Source: Halapricum hydrolyticum (GTDB lineage: Archaea; Halobacteriota; Halobacteria; Halobacteriales; Haloarculaceae). Taken from it: a DNA stretch of 64,000 nt. The notes below the pieces were generated by a model. It saw nothing but the letters and a program-made list of their open reading frames with translations, searched no databases and had not been told where the DNA came from. Location of the stretch: NCBI GenBank assembly GCA_025517565.1, contig JAOPKD010000002.1:309090-373089 (forward strand), written 5' to 3'. This document shows positions 56,138 through 64,000 of the stretch, one piece after another; the stretch's first letter is position 1, and every line of letters starts with the position of its first letter. The translations under genes and the position numbers were made by a program.

Positions 56138-56989
56138 ATGGGACGCGTTCGTACGTGGCTGGCTCGCAACCGGGAGCGACTGGCCGTCTGGATACTCGTG
56201 GTCGTCTTGCTGGCCGTCGCAGGGTTCCTGTTGTATTTCGGAACGCCCTTTCACGGCAGCGACGTGAGCGTCCAGGCCGTCCAGGAAGACGACCGAATCG
56301 AGCTCGAACGAATGAACGGCGATTACCTCCTCCGACCCGCAAACGCCGACTCGACGACAGGACTGGTGTTCTATCCCGGCGCACGCGTTCACCCGGACGC
56401 CTACCTGTCGTCGCTGTCGCCGCTGGTCACGGAGGCGAACGTAACGGTCGTCGTGGTGAAGATGCCGCTGAACCTGGCCGTTTTCGAGCAGGGCGCGGCC
56501 TCGCGCGTGATCGAGACTCACGACGTCCAGCAGTGGTACGTCGGCGGCCACTCGCTGGGTGGGGCGATGGCCTGCCGATACGCGGAGAAGAATCCCGGAC
56601 GCGTCTCCGGAGTCGTACTGTTCGGGTCGTACTGTGACCGGTCGATCGCCGAAACCGACCTCCGGGTACTGAGCGTCACGGGGGCGGACGACACGGTGCT
56701 CGACCGGCAGACCTACGACCGAAACAGGGCGAACCTGCCGGCCGACGCCACCGTCAGGGAGTTGCCGGGCGTGAACCACACGCAGTTCGGCAGCTACACC
56801 GGCCAGCGGGGCGACCGACCGTCGGGAACGTCCTACGAGGTCGCCCACCGGCGGCTGGCGAACGTGACCGTGCCGTGGTTCCGGGAGGCGAGCGAAAGCG
56901 GTGCCGATCAGGGCGTGAGCCGGGAAACCGACAGCCACTCGACCGTCTCGCCGACGAGCGCGAACACCATGCGCTTGCGGACGCCGTGA
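56138..56989 (+). CDS. Membrane-anchored alpha/beta hydrolase
   Basis: A 283-residue protein. One N-terminal membrane helix (LAVWILVVVLLAVAGFLLYF) is followed by an extracellular alpha/beta-hydrolase domain. It has TGLVFYPGARVHPDAYLSSL, nucleophile S139 in VGGHSLGGAMACRYAE, and candidate acid and base in SVTGADDTV and LPGVNHTQFGSY. The substrate is unknown. The last ~27 codons overlap the end of endA on the other strand. ATG 56138 is preferred to GTG 56135. Confidence 0.83.
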   Translation: MGRVRTWLARNRERLAVWILVVVLLAVAGFLLYFGTPFHGSDVSVQAVQEDDRIELERMNGDYLLRPANADSTTGLVFYPGARVHPDAYLSSLSPLVTEANVTVVVVKMPLNLAVFEQGAASRVIETHDVQQWYVGGHSLGGAMACRYAEKNPGRVSGVVLFGSYCDRSIAETDLRVLSVTGADDTVLDRQTYDRNRANLPADATVRELPGVNHTQFGSYTGQRGDRPSGTSYEVAHRRLANVTVPWFREASESGADQGVSRETDSHSTVSPTSANTMRLRTP

Positions 56990-57906
56990 GCCAGTCGGAC
57001 GTCGAGCGCGAGGTCCCGCGGCGCGAAAGCGTGGTCGGCCGGGAGTACGCGGACGAGTAGTTCGGAGTGGCCGAGTTCGTCGACGTGCTCGACGTCGGCA
57101 TACGTTCGAAAGTCGGCACCGAACTTGTAGCCGGTCTTGGGCACCACGCTCCGGTCGCGAAGCGCACGATAGACCGCCAGCCTGCGGTCGAAACGCTCGC
57201 CCTCGACCGTCCGACCGCGTTCGACGACCTCGCTCTCTTCGAGGGCCAGCACGCCACGGCGGGCCAGCGCCGCGGCTTCGAGCAGCGACAGTTGCAACGG
57301 CGCGCCGTCGTCGTCGAGCGGCTGCCCGTAGAATCCGTGCTCGTACAGTTCCATTGGTGGATCCCAGACGAGCACGCGGTCCTCGAGCAGTTCAGCCGGA
57401 ACGCCGCGCGGGAGTTCCGGCTCAGTCGTGCCCTGAACGTCGGGGCGATCGGTTTCGAGATACGTGATCGAGGATTCCTCGTCGACGACGGCGAGGACCG
57501 TCTCCCCGAGCGTGCGGGCCGGGACGTCGGTTCGCTCACCGATCGCCCGGACACGGTAGGCGACCGCGTCATCCCACGGTCCCTTCCCCCGCGGATAGAC
57601 GAGAAAGTCCACGCCCGCCTCGTCGGTCGGCGAGAGATAGAATCCCCGGTCACGCAGGTCCTTGTAGACGAGCACGTCGATCTCCGAGACGGCGTCCGAG
57701 GACAGCAACGCCCGGAAGTCCAGTTGCTCGCCCGAGTCGGCGTCCCGGATCGTCTCGACGTCGCCGCGATAGAGGATGTGCGCGGCTTCGACGGGCGCCA
57801 GTTCCAGATCGCCGTCGACCGAGCGTCCGTACCCGCGCGCGTCGTGAAACCGTTCGCGTGCCTGTCGGCCGCCACGAACGGTCGATCCGTCGAGCGTGAG
57901 TTCCAT
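56908..57906 (-). CDS. endA: tRNA-splicing endonuclease EndA
   Basis: A 332-residue fused two-repeat endonuclease. The catalytic triad is Y269 (FGADFRTYAD), H280 (ELGHSELLVRV) and K311 (AHGVRKRMVFAL), with the 11- and 31-residue spacing of known archaeal EndA. The first repeat lacks the triad, as expected for the pseudo-subunit. The enzyme cuts bulge-helix-bulge RNA in tRNA introns and pre-rRNA; such a motif flanks 23S in this window. ATG 57906 starts MELTLDGSTVRGG. Confidence 0.95.
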   Translation of the reverse strand: MELTLDGSTVRGGRQARERFHDARGYGRSVDGDLELAPVEAAHILYRGDVETIRDADSGEQLDFRALLSSDAVSEIDVLVYKDLRDRGFYLSPTDEAGVDFLVYPRGKGPWDDAVAYRVRAIGERTDVPARTLGETVLAVVDEESSITYLETDRPDVQGTTEPELPRGVPAELLEDRVLVWDPPMELYEHGFYGQPLDDDGAPLQLSLLEAAALARRGVLALEESEVVERGRTVEGERFDRRLAVYRALRDRSVVPKTGYKFGADFRTYADVEHVDELGHSELLVRVLPADHAFAPRDLALDVRLAHGVRKRMVFALVGETVEWLSVSRLTP

Positions 57907-57991
57907 ATCTAGTCCTGCCCGCTCGCGCGCAAAGAGCCTACGGTCCGCTATCCGACGACGGGATACGCACGGCCCGCTGGTCGGGGTGAGC

Positions 57992-58738
57992 CTACGGTCC
58001 GCTCGGCGGTTCGAGTTCGGCAGCCGAACAGGTCGCGTCCAGACAGCGTCGCCCGCCGTCAGTGTCGAACAGCGGGAGTCCGCAAGCACACTCGCCGGCG
58101 ATCGTCCCCGAAGGGAGCGCAAAGCCGGTATCACAGTCGGGGTAGTTCTCACAGCCGGCCAGTAGGCCGCCGCGCCGAAGGATACGCAGGTCGCCCCCGC
58201 AGTTCGGACACGCCCACTCGCGGTCGAACGCTCGCTTGACCGCCGCGTCCATCGATTCACACTCGCGGTCGAGACAGACCTCGAAAGCGTGTCCGCGTTC
58301 GACGCGCATGAGCGGGAGGCCACACTCACAGCGCTCCTCGAGGACGGTCGCGTCGCCGGGCAGTCCGAACCGGACCGCACAGCCGGTACAGGAGACGCCG
58401 TCGGACGTGCGAACGAGCGTTCCCGAACACTCCGGACAGTCCCCGACCGGACGCCCGGCAGCGCTGGCGGGGTGGCGGCCGCGTTCGAACTCCTCGTGAA
58501 CCTCGACCCTGAGGTGCTGGTTGCCGTCACGGGCCTCGATCCGGTCGCCCTCGACGGTGACGGATTCCGCCCGGGTGAGCCACGCGACGGGCTGGTACCC
58601 GTCGGCGTCGTGAACCAGCACGGTGTTATCCGGCTTGACCAGGACGATCATGCGGCCGCGCTGCTCGTGTGCGCGAACCCGGTTGCCGTCGAACGTACTC
58701 GTACACTCCCCGGCCCTGACAGCGATTGCGTCATGCAT
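57992..58738 (-). CDS. NucS-like N-terminal domain fused to topoisomerase-type C4 zinc fingers
   Basis: A 248-residue protein. Residues 1 to about 90 resemble the DNA-binding N-terminal domain of endonuclease NucS (RGRMIVLVKPDNTVLVHDAD, GYQPVAWLTRAES). Cys4 zinc-finger modules of the type found at topoisomerase I C-termini follow: DCPECSGTLVRTSDG, CECGLPLMRVERG, CPNCGGDLRILRRGG, GCENYPDCDTGFALPSG, CACGLPLFDT. No nuclease catalytic domain is present. It probably binds nucleic acid. It sits upstream of endA on the same strand. Confidence 0.8.
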   Translation of the reverse strand: MHDAIAVRAGECTSTFDGNRVRAHEQRGRMIVLVKPDNTVLVHDADGYQPVAWLTRAESVTVEGDRIEARDGNQHLRVEVHEEFERGRHPASAAGRPVGDCPECSGTLVRTSDGVSCTGCAVRFGLPGDATVLEERCECGLPLMRVERGHAFEVCLDRECESMDAAVKRAFDREWACPNCGGDLRILRRGGLLAGCENYPDCDTGFALPSGTIAGECACGLPLFDTDGGRRCLDATCSAAELEPPSGP

Positions 58739-58844
58739 ACCGCCGAGTGGCGTCGACTTCGGGTTTAAACTCTCGGGAGAATCGCCGCTGCCTCGCTGGC
58801 CGTCACATCGCCACCGCTTTGCCGGCCGTCGCCCAAGCACCGAT

Positions 58845-59489
58845 ATGCCCGCAGTGCTGTTCGACATGGACGGCGTCGTCGTCAATTCGGAGCGGTTCTG
58901 GCCCGATCTCGAAACCGAGCGGCTCTTTCCGGAAGTCGTCCCGGACGGGGACGTCGACCCCGAGGAAGTCATGGGAATGAACTACCGGGAAATCTACGAC
59001 TACCTGGCGGAACACTACGAGGTCGCGGTCGGCCGCGAGCGGCACGTCGAACTTTTCGAGGAGCTCGCCCGGGAGATATACGGCGAGCGTGCGAGCCTCA
59101 TGGACGGCTTCGAAGAACTCCTCGCGGAGTTGCAGGCGAGCGGGATCGACGTCGGGCTGGTGACCTCGTCGCCGCATGCGTGGATCGACGTCGTGCTCGA
59201 TCGCTTCGGTCTGGAGGGACGCTTCGACGCGGTCGTCAGCGCCGAGACCGTGCCACGCGGCAAGCCCGAACCGGACGTCTACCGGCGAGCCCTGGAGGAA
59301 CTCGAAGCGGACCCCGACGCGACCGTCGCCGTCGAGGACTCGACGACGGGTGCCAGGGCAGCGAAGGCCGCCGGGATCCGATGTGTCGGATACACCGGCG
59401 TCCACGACGGGATCGACCCCGAGGTCGTCGACGCCGTCGTCTCCGACCCGGAACAGTTGCGGACAGTGCTATTCGAACAGTTCGAGTAA
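58845..59489 (+). CDS. HAD superfamily phosphatase (beta-phosphoglucomutase-like)
   Basis: A 214-residue HAD hydrolase with nucleophile D7 and D9 (LFDMDGVVVN), motif II LVTSSP, a Lys in PRGKPEPDVYRRA and motif IV TVAVEDSTTGARAAKAAGI. A helical cap lies between motifs I and II. It is of the sugar-phosphate phosphatase/phosphomutase subgroup; the substrate is undetermined. ATG 58845 is fixed by the Asp motif. Confidence 0.9.
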   Translation: MPAVLFDMDGVVVNSERFWPDLETERLFPEVVPDGDVDPEEVMGMNYREIYDYLAEHYEVAVGRERHVELFEELAREIYGERASLMDGFEELLAELQASGIDVGLVTSSPHAWIDVVLDRFGLEGRFDAVVSAETVPRGKPEPDVYRRALEELEADPDATVAVEDSTTGARAAKAAGIRCVGYTGVHDGIDPEVVDAVVSDPEQLRTVLFEQFE

Positions 59490-59529
59490 TAGAGCGGAGG
59501 AATCCGATTGCGAGACGCTACCAGAATCG

Positions 59530-59775
59530 TTACCGGCCGTACTCGCGGCCAAGCAACAACGAGACGACGTGCGCGACGAGGAGGGCGACAAACGCGTACG
59601 TCGTCGCGCCGTCCAGACCAGTAAACAGGAGCGGAAGGTACACGAACGGCAAGACGACCGCTGTCCAGAAGCCGACGAACCGGACAGTCGGAACGATCGT
59701 TGCTCGGACAGTCGCCAGGCCGAACCCGAGCGACTTTCGGAGACTTTCACCACCAGTCGGAGACGCGTTTGACAT
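59530..59775 (-). CDS. Small membrane protein (81 aa)
   Basis: An 81-residue protein with two hydrophobic helices (FVGFWTAVVLPFVYLPLLF and TTYAFVALLVAHVVSLLLG) and a Ser/Gly-rich N-terminus. Its function is unknown. It is convergent with the HAD gene. Confidence 0.65.
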   Translation of the reverse strand: MSNASPTGGESLRKSLGFGLATVRATIVPTVRFVGFWTAVVLPFVYLPLLFTGLDGATTYAFVALLVAHVVSLLLGREYGR

Positions 59776-60056
59776 CGCGGGGACACCCAGCAGGCCATAC
59801 GCGCCACCACCACATATAGGGGTCCGATCGTTAGCGCCATTTTACGCCGTTAAAATCATCCTTCTCAGGGGTTCTGAAGGGTATGTCATACGTTGACATT
59901 GTTTAAAAGTGCCTCAAATCCCCGGAGACCTTTTATCGAGAGATCTAAGGACGTTTCTCGGATCCAGTGGAAATTCGTGCCACGCAACACCTGGCCACGG
60001 TGGTCGGAGCCGGCGGGGCGCCAGCCCAGGACGAGCAGCGGCCGGGCCCGTCAGGT
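59776..60056. other. Intergenic region with unassigned promoter-like elements
   Basis: These 281 bp carry no supportable gene. They contain CGCCGTTAAAATC (about 59847-59859), GTTTAAAAG (59902-59910) and CTTTTATCG (59931-59939), which look like plus-strand TATA boxes pointing into the 3' end of the convergent helicase gene. A small or antisense RNA is possible. Confidence 0.4.
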
Positions 60057-62429
60057 CTACAGAACCTCGACGGACCGGGCTTCGACGACCGGTTCGAGCG
60101 GGAGTTCGGGATAGGCGATCTCGACCCGGAACGTGAGTTGGTCGGCATTGCCACCGAAGACGCCGACCGGGAGCGTCGTCTCGCCGAGATAGCAGTCGGT
60201 CGCAGTCATCTCGACGCCGTTGACTGTGATCCGGACGCCGGCACGGGCACCGCCGGCCACGTTCCGGACCGTCACTTCCTGCATGCTGTTCTCGCCGCGG
60301 GCGATCGTCTCGGGGAACGATCCCCATTCGACGACGACCCTGGGGAGGTCCCCGGCGTGTTCCTGGATCCGTTCGGCGACGCCGTCGCTCAGGCCGGCGG
60401 CGACCAGTTCGTCGCGGTCGGCGTCCAGTACGTCCGCCGGCGTCGCGAGATCCGCAGCCGCGAGCGTCTTCGCCCGGCCGGATCCGACACCGTCGATGGC
60501 CGTCAGCCCGACCGCGTCCGCGCTGAGGCCGTGCTCGACGCGCGCCTCGACGCGGCGGGCCAGGTTCGCCGCGCGAGCGTCCGCGAATCGGTCGAGAAAC
60601 GCCCGCAACGCCGCAAGCAGGCGCAGCGCGTTCTGCCTGATCACCCAGGCGTCGCTTTTCAGTTCCGAGGGGACGGTCCCGTTCATCCCCGACCGGAGGA
60701 TCGCATACACCTTTCGGGGGCCAGGATCGAGCGACTCGCCGCGGCCGCCCAGGACCGCGTCGACGGCGTCTTCCTCGTCCTGTCGGGCCGAGACGCTATC
60801 GAAGGCGCCCGCCTGCGCGATGGCTCTGAGGACGTCGTCATCGGTCAGGCCGTCAGCCTCTTCGGCCAGATCTGCGAACGATCGGGCGGTGTCGAGCCGG
60901 AGATAGAACTTCGAGGCGAGGCGACCCAGTGCCGTCGCGTTGACGGACAGATCCTCATCCATTTCGATGAAGCCGCGATCGACCAGTCCGCGGAGCGTGC
61001 GCGAGGCGTGTTCCCGGAGGTTGGCAGCGTTCGCGTACTGCTCGGGGGCGCTCTCGGCCCGGACGTGATAGAATGTCGTCTCCAGCCAGGAGAGCACGTC
61101 ATCCAGATCGTCGATCGTCCCCATCGCGATCTCGGCGTTGAGGTGGGCGGGCAGATCCTCCGCCAGCCGGGACTCGATGTCCTTGCCGTCACGGAGCAAA
61201 CGCCGGTACTTGTCGGCCTCGCTCCGGTCGGCGATCACCCAGGCGTACCCGGTGTCGTCGTAGCCCGGCCGACCGGCTCGCCCGAGCATCTGGAGGACGT
61301 CCAGCGGGCTCATGTCGACCTCGCCTTCGAGAGGATCGTGGTATTTGGTGTCACGAATCACGACACACCGGGCGGGCAGATTTACGCCCCAGGCGAGCGT
61401 CGAGGTCGAGAACAGTAGCTGGATCTTGCCCTCTCGGAACCACTGTTCGACGCGGTTTTTGTCGTCGCGAGAGAGCCCAGCGTGGTGGAAGGCGACGCCG
61501 TCGAGCACCGACTGGCGAAGCGTGTCGTTGCTCAGCTCGGCGGCGTCGTTGTGAAAGTCGTAATCGCCGCGGGCACCCATCGAGACGTCGCGTTCGACCA
61601 GCTCGTCGCGGGCTTTCTTGGCGGCCTGGACGGTGTCCTGCCGGGAAGAGACGAAGACCAGCGCCTGTCCCTCGTCGTCGAGGTGCGGCTCGACGAGGTC
61701 CATCGCGCGGTAGAGCCGACGATACTTGTCGGCGAAAGCGTTGTCACCGTGCGTGTAGGTCTTGACGTCGGCGTTGAGCGGGACCGGGCGGTACTGGTCG
61801 CCGAACTCGAAGGTCGTCTCCAGCGGGGCGTCGAGCCAGGCGGCCACGTCCTCGACGTTCGGCATCGTCGCCGACAGCGCGACGATCCGGGGGTCACAGA
61901 GTCGCCGGAACCGCGAGATCGTCACCTCCAGGACCGACCCGCGACGCTCGGAATCGAGCAGGTGCACCTCGTCGATGACGCAGGTGTCGATGTCAGTCAC
62001 GAACGAATACCGCGGCGTGTCGTGTTTGCGGGTCGCCGAGTCAGCCTTCTCGGGAGTCATCACGAGTACGTCGGCACGCTCGGCGCGGCGCGGGTTGAGT
62101 TCGCGCTCGCCAGTGACGACGTACACCGAATAGCCCAGATCCTCGAAGCGCTCCCACTCTCGCTCCTTCTCGTTGGTGAGCGCACGAAGCGGGGCGATAA
62201 ACAGCGCCGTCCCGCCCGTCCGAAGCGTCTCGCAGATCGCGACTTCGGCGACCGCCGTCTTGCCGCTGGCGGTCGGCGCGCTCACGACGAGGTTGTCATC
62301 ACGGTCGAGCAGTGCCGGCAGCGTCTCGGTCTGCATCCGGTTGAACCGCTCGAAGGGAAAGGCATCGGCGAACTCCGGAAGCACCTCGGAGACGGGGAGT
62401 TCCGTCTCGCTGTCTACGTGGGAGGCCAC
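60057..62429 (-). CDS. Superfamily 2 DEAD/DEAH helicase with Sec63-like C-terminus (Ski2/Hel308/Brr2-like)
   Basis: A 790-residue helicase. The N-terminal RecA pair has the Q-motif region FERFNRMQTETLPAL, Walker A APTASGKT (51-58), DEVH (153-156), SALTSATM-equivalent ALSATMPN, VFVSSRQDT and LGRAGRPGYDDTG. A winged helix and ratchet follow, then a helix-hairpin-helix (LTAIDGVGSGRAKTLAAADL) and a Sec63/FN3-like beta-sandwich tail. It probably remodels DNA or RNA; the haloarchaeal role is unclear. Confidence 0.9.
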   Translation of the reverse strand: MASHVDSETELPVSEVLPEFADAFPFERFNRMQTETLPALLDRDDNLVVSAPTASGKTAVAEVAICETLRTGGTALFIAPLRALTNEKEREWERFEDLGYSVYVVTGERELNPRRAERADVLVMTPEKADSATRKHDTPRYSFVTDIDTCVIDEVHLLDSERRGSVLEVTISRFRRLCDPRIVALSATMPNVEDVAAWLDAPLETTFEFGDQYRPVPLNADVKTYTHGDNAFADKYRRLYRAMDLVEPHLDDEGQALVFVSSRQDTVQAAKKARDELVERDVSMGARGDYDFHNDAAELSNDTLRQSVLDGVAFHHAGLSRDDKNRVEQWFREGKIQLLFSTSTLAWGVNLPARCVVIRDTKYHDPLEGEVDMSPLDVLQMLGRAGRPGYDDTGYAWVIADRSEADKYRRLLRDGKDIESRLAEDLPAHLNAEIAMGTIDDLDDVLSWLETTFYHVRAESAPEQYANAANLREHASRTLRGLVDRGFIEMDEDLSVNATALGRLASKFYLRLDTARSFADLAEEADGLTDDDVLRAIAQAGAFDSVSARQDEEDAVDAVLGGRGESLDPGPRKVYAILRSGMNGTVPSELKSDAWVIRQNALRLLAALRAFLDRFADARAANLARRVEARVEHGLSADAVGLTAIDGVGSGRAKTLAAADLATPADVLDADRDELVAAGLSDGVAERIQEHAGDLPRVVVEWGSFPETIARGENSMQEVTVRNVAGGARAGVRITVNGVEMTATDCYLGETTLPVGVFGGNADQLTFRVEIAYPELPLEPVVEARSVEVL

Positions 62430-62549
62430 ACCGAAACCGAGGTGTCTGCGGGCATAGTGCTTACGGAGAACTCCGGAGATGCTACCGCCGCGCTCGAAGC
62501 GGGGCAGTTGACGACAGCGGTGCGCTGTCTGGAAGTGACCCGCTTGCTG

Positions 62550-62798
62550 TCACACCCGCGAAGACGACGTACGCCAGCGTTTGTGCGCTTCGGCGACGAG
62601 CAGGACGGAGATGAGCGGGCTCGTGAACTGGTGGAGAAAGATCCGCACCGGGCTGATCGCGTCGCCCTCCCCGATCGTGTTCGGTCCGTGCTGGTCGAGA
62701 CGACGCGCCGTCCGGTCAGTGGACAGGCCGTCTTCGCTCGACGCCAATGCATCAAGCGTCTCGTCTACGGTAGCTGCATGCCAGCCCGTCATATCCAT
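62550..62798 (-). pseudogene. Truncated cation-transporting P-type ATPase (N-terminal stub)
   Basis: An 82-codon frame starts MDMTGWHAATVDETLDALAS and continues LDQHGPNTIGEGDAISPVRI, FLHQFTSPLISVLLVAE. This is the N-terminal domain and the start of the first membrane helix of a P2-type ATPase. It then diverges and stops, with no phosphorylation motif in the window. It starts 6 bp after the stop of a universal stress gene on the same strand, so a functional operon has probably lost most of its second gene. Confidence 0.78.
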
Positions 62799-62804
62799 GC
62801 CACG

Positions 62805-63221
62805 CTACGGGTCCTGAAAACGAACTGTCAGCACAGGGACTGGCGATCGTCGAACGACTCGTTCGGCGACGCTTCCGATCACAATGCGGTCGAGACCCGT
62901 CCGTCCGTGAGTCCCCATGACAATCATATCGACGCCGTGTCCGGAAGCGTAGTCCAGGATCGCTTCGTGTGGGGTCCCCTCCACGACCTCGGTCACGACA
63001 GTCAGCCCGGCTTGCGTTCCGGCCACCTCGATATCTCGCACTGCCTTGCGACCCTCGTCCCGGAGCGTTTCGAGGAGCGATCCGGAACGCGCCAGCCGCG
63101 TGTCGACGACGTACAGGACATGCAACGTCGCGTCCCACTGCGATGCGATCTCGATGACGTGCCTGAGCGCACCGTTCGCGCTCTGACTCCCATCCGTCGG
63201 CATCAGCACATCGCTGTACAT
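62805..63221 (-). CDS. Universal stress protein UspA family (138 aa)
   Basis: A 138-residue single-domain Usp starting MYSDVLMPTDGSQSANGALR, with the ATP-binding signature GTHGRTGLDRIVIGSVAERV and ending VRRSPVPVLTVRF. It is followed directly by the truncated ATPase. A TATA element TTTATG (63245-63251) lies 27 bp upstream, giving a leaderless transcript. Confidence 0.92.
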   Translation of the reverse strand: MYSDVLMPTDGSQSANGALRHVIEIASQWDATLHVLYVVDTRLARSGSLLETLRDEGRKAVRDIEVAGTQAGLTVVTEVVEGTPHEAILDYASGHGVDMIVMGTHGRTGLDRIVIGSVAERVVRRSPVPVLTVRFQDP

Positions 63222-63244
63222 ACTCTCTTGTCGAGCGGAAAAGA

Positions 63245-63251
63245 CATAAAT
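63245..63251 (-). promoter_or_regulatory. TATA box for the minus-strand uspA
   Basis: The minus strand reads GGGATTTATGTC, centred 27 bp before ATG 63221. Confidence 0.5.
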
Positions 63252-63324
63252 CCCGGTCGGGAGAACCGCACTCGCGGCTTCTCTTCGACGGGCACAGGCG
63301 ACGTCCCGGCTTTTTTCAGGGCCG

Positions 63325-63330
63325 TATAAA
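63325..63330 (+). promoter_or_regulatory. TATA box for the plus-strand uspA
   Basis: TATAAA lies 63-68 bp before ATG 63393. A GGAG Shine-Dalgarno-like sequence at 63383-63386 suggests a short leader rather than a leaderless start. Confidence 0.45.
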
Positions 63331-63392
63331 CCGATTGGGCTACGACGGCGAACGGTTATGGGTCTAGTACCGGTCTGTATTCGGAGATAAGA

Positions 63393-63926
63393 ATGGAACA
63401 GCATCCAGACACTTCGGAGGAGGGATCCACGCGAGGGAGTCGCACCGACCCGGCGTCACGAGGCGCGCGCGGCGGGGACTCCCGGAACAACCGTACGTCT
63501 TCGAAAAACGGCGCGACGATCGACACGGTTTTGGTCCCGGTGGATGTCAGCGAGCACGCCCAGCGCGCCGCAGCACACGCGATAGCACTCGCTCAGCGCG
63601 AGGGCGCAACGCTACACGCGCTGTACGTCGTGGACACTCGAGAGATGGGGGAGCCGGCGTTGAGCAGCATGGAGATCGTCATCGAGGAGCGCAAAGAGCG
63701 GGGTTGGAAAGTCCTCGCAGCGGTCGCCGAGACGGCCGAAAGGCACGGCGTTCCGGTCGAAACGATCTGCTGTCACGGCGATCCCGCCGACGAGATCCGG
63801 GCTGTCGCCGACGAGATCGATTCGGATCTCATCATCGTCGGCAAGCGGGGTGAGACCCACGAGCACCGTGGGGGGACAGTCACCCGGGAACTGCTACGCG
63901 AGGACGACCGCGTCGTTGTAGTGTAA
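63393..63926 (+). CDS. Universal stress protein with disordered N-terminal extension (177 aa)
   Basis: A 177-residue protein. The first ~40 residues are polar and disordered (TSEEGSTRGSRTDPASRGAR). The Usp domain follows with IDTVLVPVDVSEHAQRAAAH, GATLHALYVVDTREMGEPAL, and a degenerate nucleotide loop GKRGETHEHRGGTVTRELLR. It is divergent from the other uspA. Confidence 0.86.
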   Translation: MEQHPDTSEEGSTRGSRTDPASRGARGGDSRNNRTSSKNGATIDTVLVPVDVSEHAQRAAAHAIALAQREGATLHALYVVDTREMGEPALSSMEIVIEERKERGWKVLAAVAETAERHGVPVETICCHGDPADEIRAVADEIDSDLIIVGKRGETHEHRGGTVTRELLREDDRVVVV

Positions 63927-64000
63927 TTTCGTGGTTACTCGTAACCTCAGCTTTGCACGTTAGCGTCAGCTGTTGAATGAACGAACAGGTGATCGATTTC
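63927..64000. other. Right-edge intergenic sequence
   Basis: 74 bp with no supportable gene. An ATG at 63977 opens eight codons to the edge, too few to judge. Confidence 0.4.

Noticed and set aside
59967..63329. Long plus-strand frames (about 480 and 615 codons) opposite the helicase and uspA
   Set aside because: They mirror third-position GC bias of the real minus-strand genes and contain no family motifs.
63977..64000. Start of a gene at the right edge (MNEQVIDF)
   Set aside because: Eight codons cannot be distinguished from chance.

Overview
The window is chromosomal DNA from an extremely halophilic archaeon (class Halobacteria). The base composition is GC-rich, and nearly every protein is strongly acidic with few lysines. 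Families typical of haloarchaea are present: an MC1 chromosomal protein, a bacterio-opsin-activator-type HTH regulator, TrmB-type and soluble-transducer proteins, a PGF-CTERM-like surface protein, a DUF7563-type zinc finger and an archaeal EndA. Many genes have a TATA-like element about 25-28 nt before the start codon, as expected for leaderless haloarchaeal transcripts. I do not assign a genus.

Layout. 1-6.5 kb: small housekeeping and regulatory genes (aIF1, an HrcA-like HTH, an ACT regulator, Trm56, a DsbA-like Tat lipoprotein, DUF2797, a surface protein). 6.5-8.8 kb: an aminoglycoside 3-N-acetyltransferase-like gene split by a TnpB-only IS200/IS605-type element. 8.8-29 kb: pcm, an NRDE protein, two crcB genes, a class V aminotransferase, an ABC exporter, a GH13 amylase, serS, thpR, a ZIP transporter, a zinc finger with a GIY-YIG protein, a TrmB-like effector protein without HTH divergent from a soluble chemotaxis transducer, Trm112 and tRNA-Gly. 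29.4-43.8 kb: the S10/spc ribosomal superoperon, from a SPOUT methyltransferase through 23 ribosomal proteins and an RNase P subunit to secY. 44-48 kb: a multidomain histidine kinase, a decayed kinase tail with an orphan IS-type hairpin, and a PLP aminotransferase. 48.4-54 kb: one rRNA operon on the minus strand (three tandem promoters, 16S, tRNA-Ala, 23S, 5S). 54-64 kb: MC1, an AbrB-like protein with pyrD, a hydrolase, endA, a NucS-like/zinc-finger protein, a HAD phosphatase, a large helicase, and two universal stress proteins around a truncated P-type ATPase.

Working together. Most of the window is translation and RNA maturation: ribosomal proteins, rRNA, RNase P protein, Trm56, Trm112, SerRS, aIF1, ThpR and EndA. 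The sequences flanking 23S form a long stem with a textbook bulge-helix-bulge, the substrate shape of EndA, which is encoded about 5 kb away. The 16S flanks also pair.

Most unusual observations: a 45-nt in-frame insertion in rpl2 made almost entirely of two perfect hairpins; a run of four perfect hairpins in the 16S-23S spacer; the IS-split acetyltransferase gene with part of its middle missing; a relic of a second histidine kinase beside the intact one; and a cytoplasmic transducer whose receiver-like domain lacks the phospho-acceptor aspartate. No CRISPR array, phage or complete novel defence system was seen.
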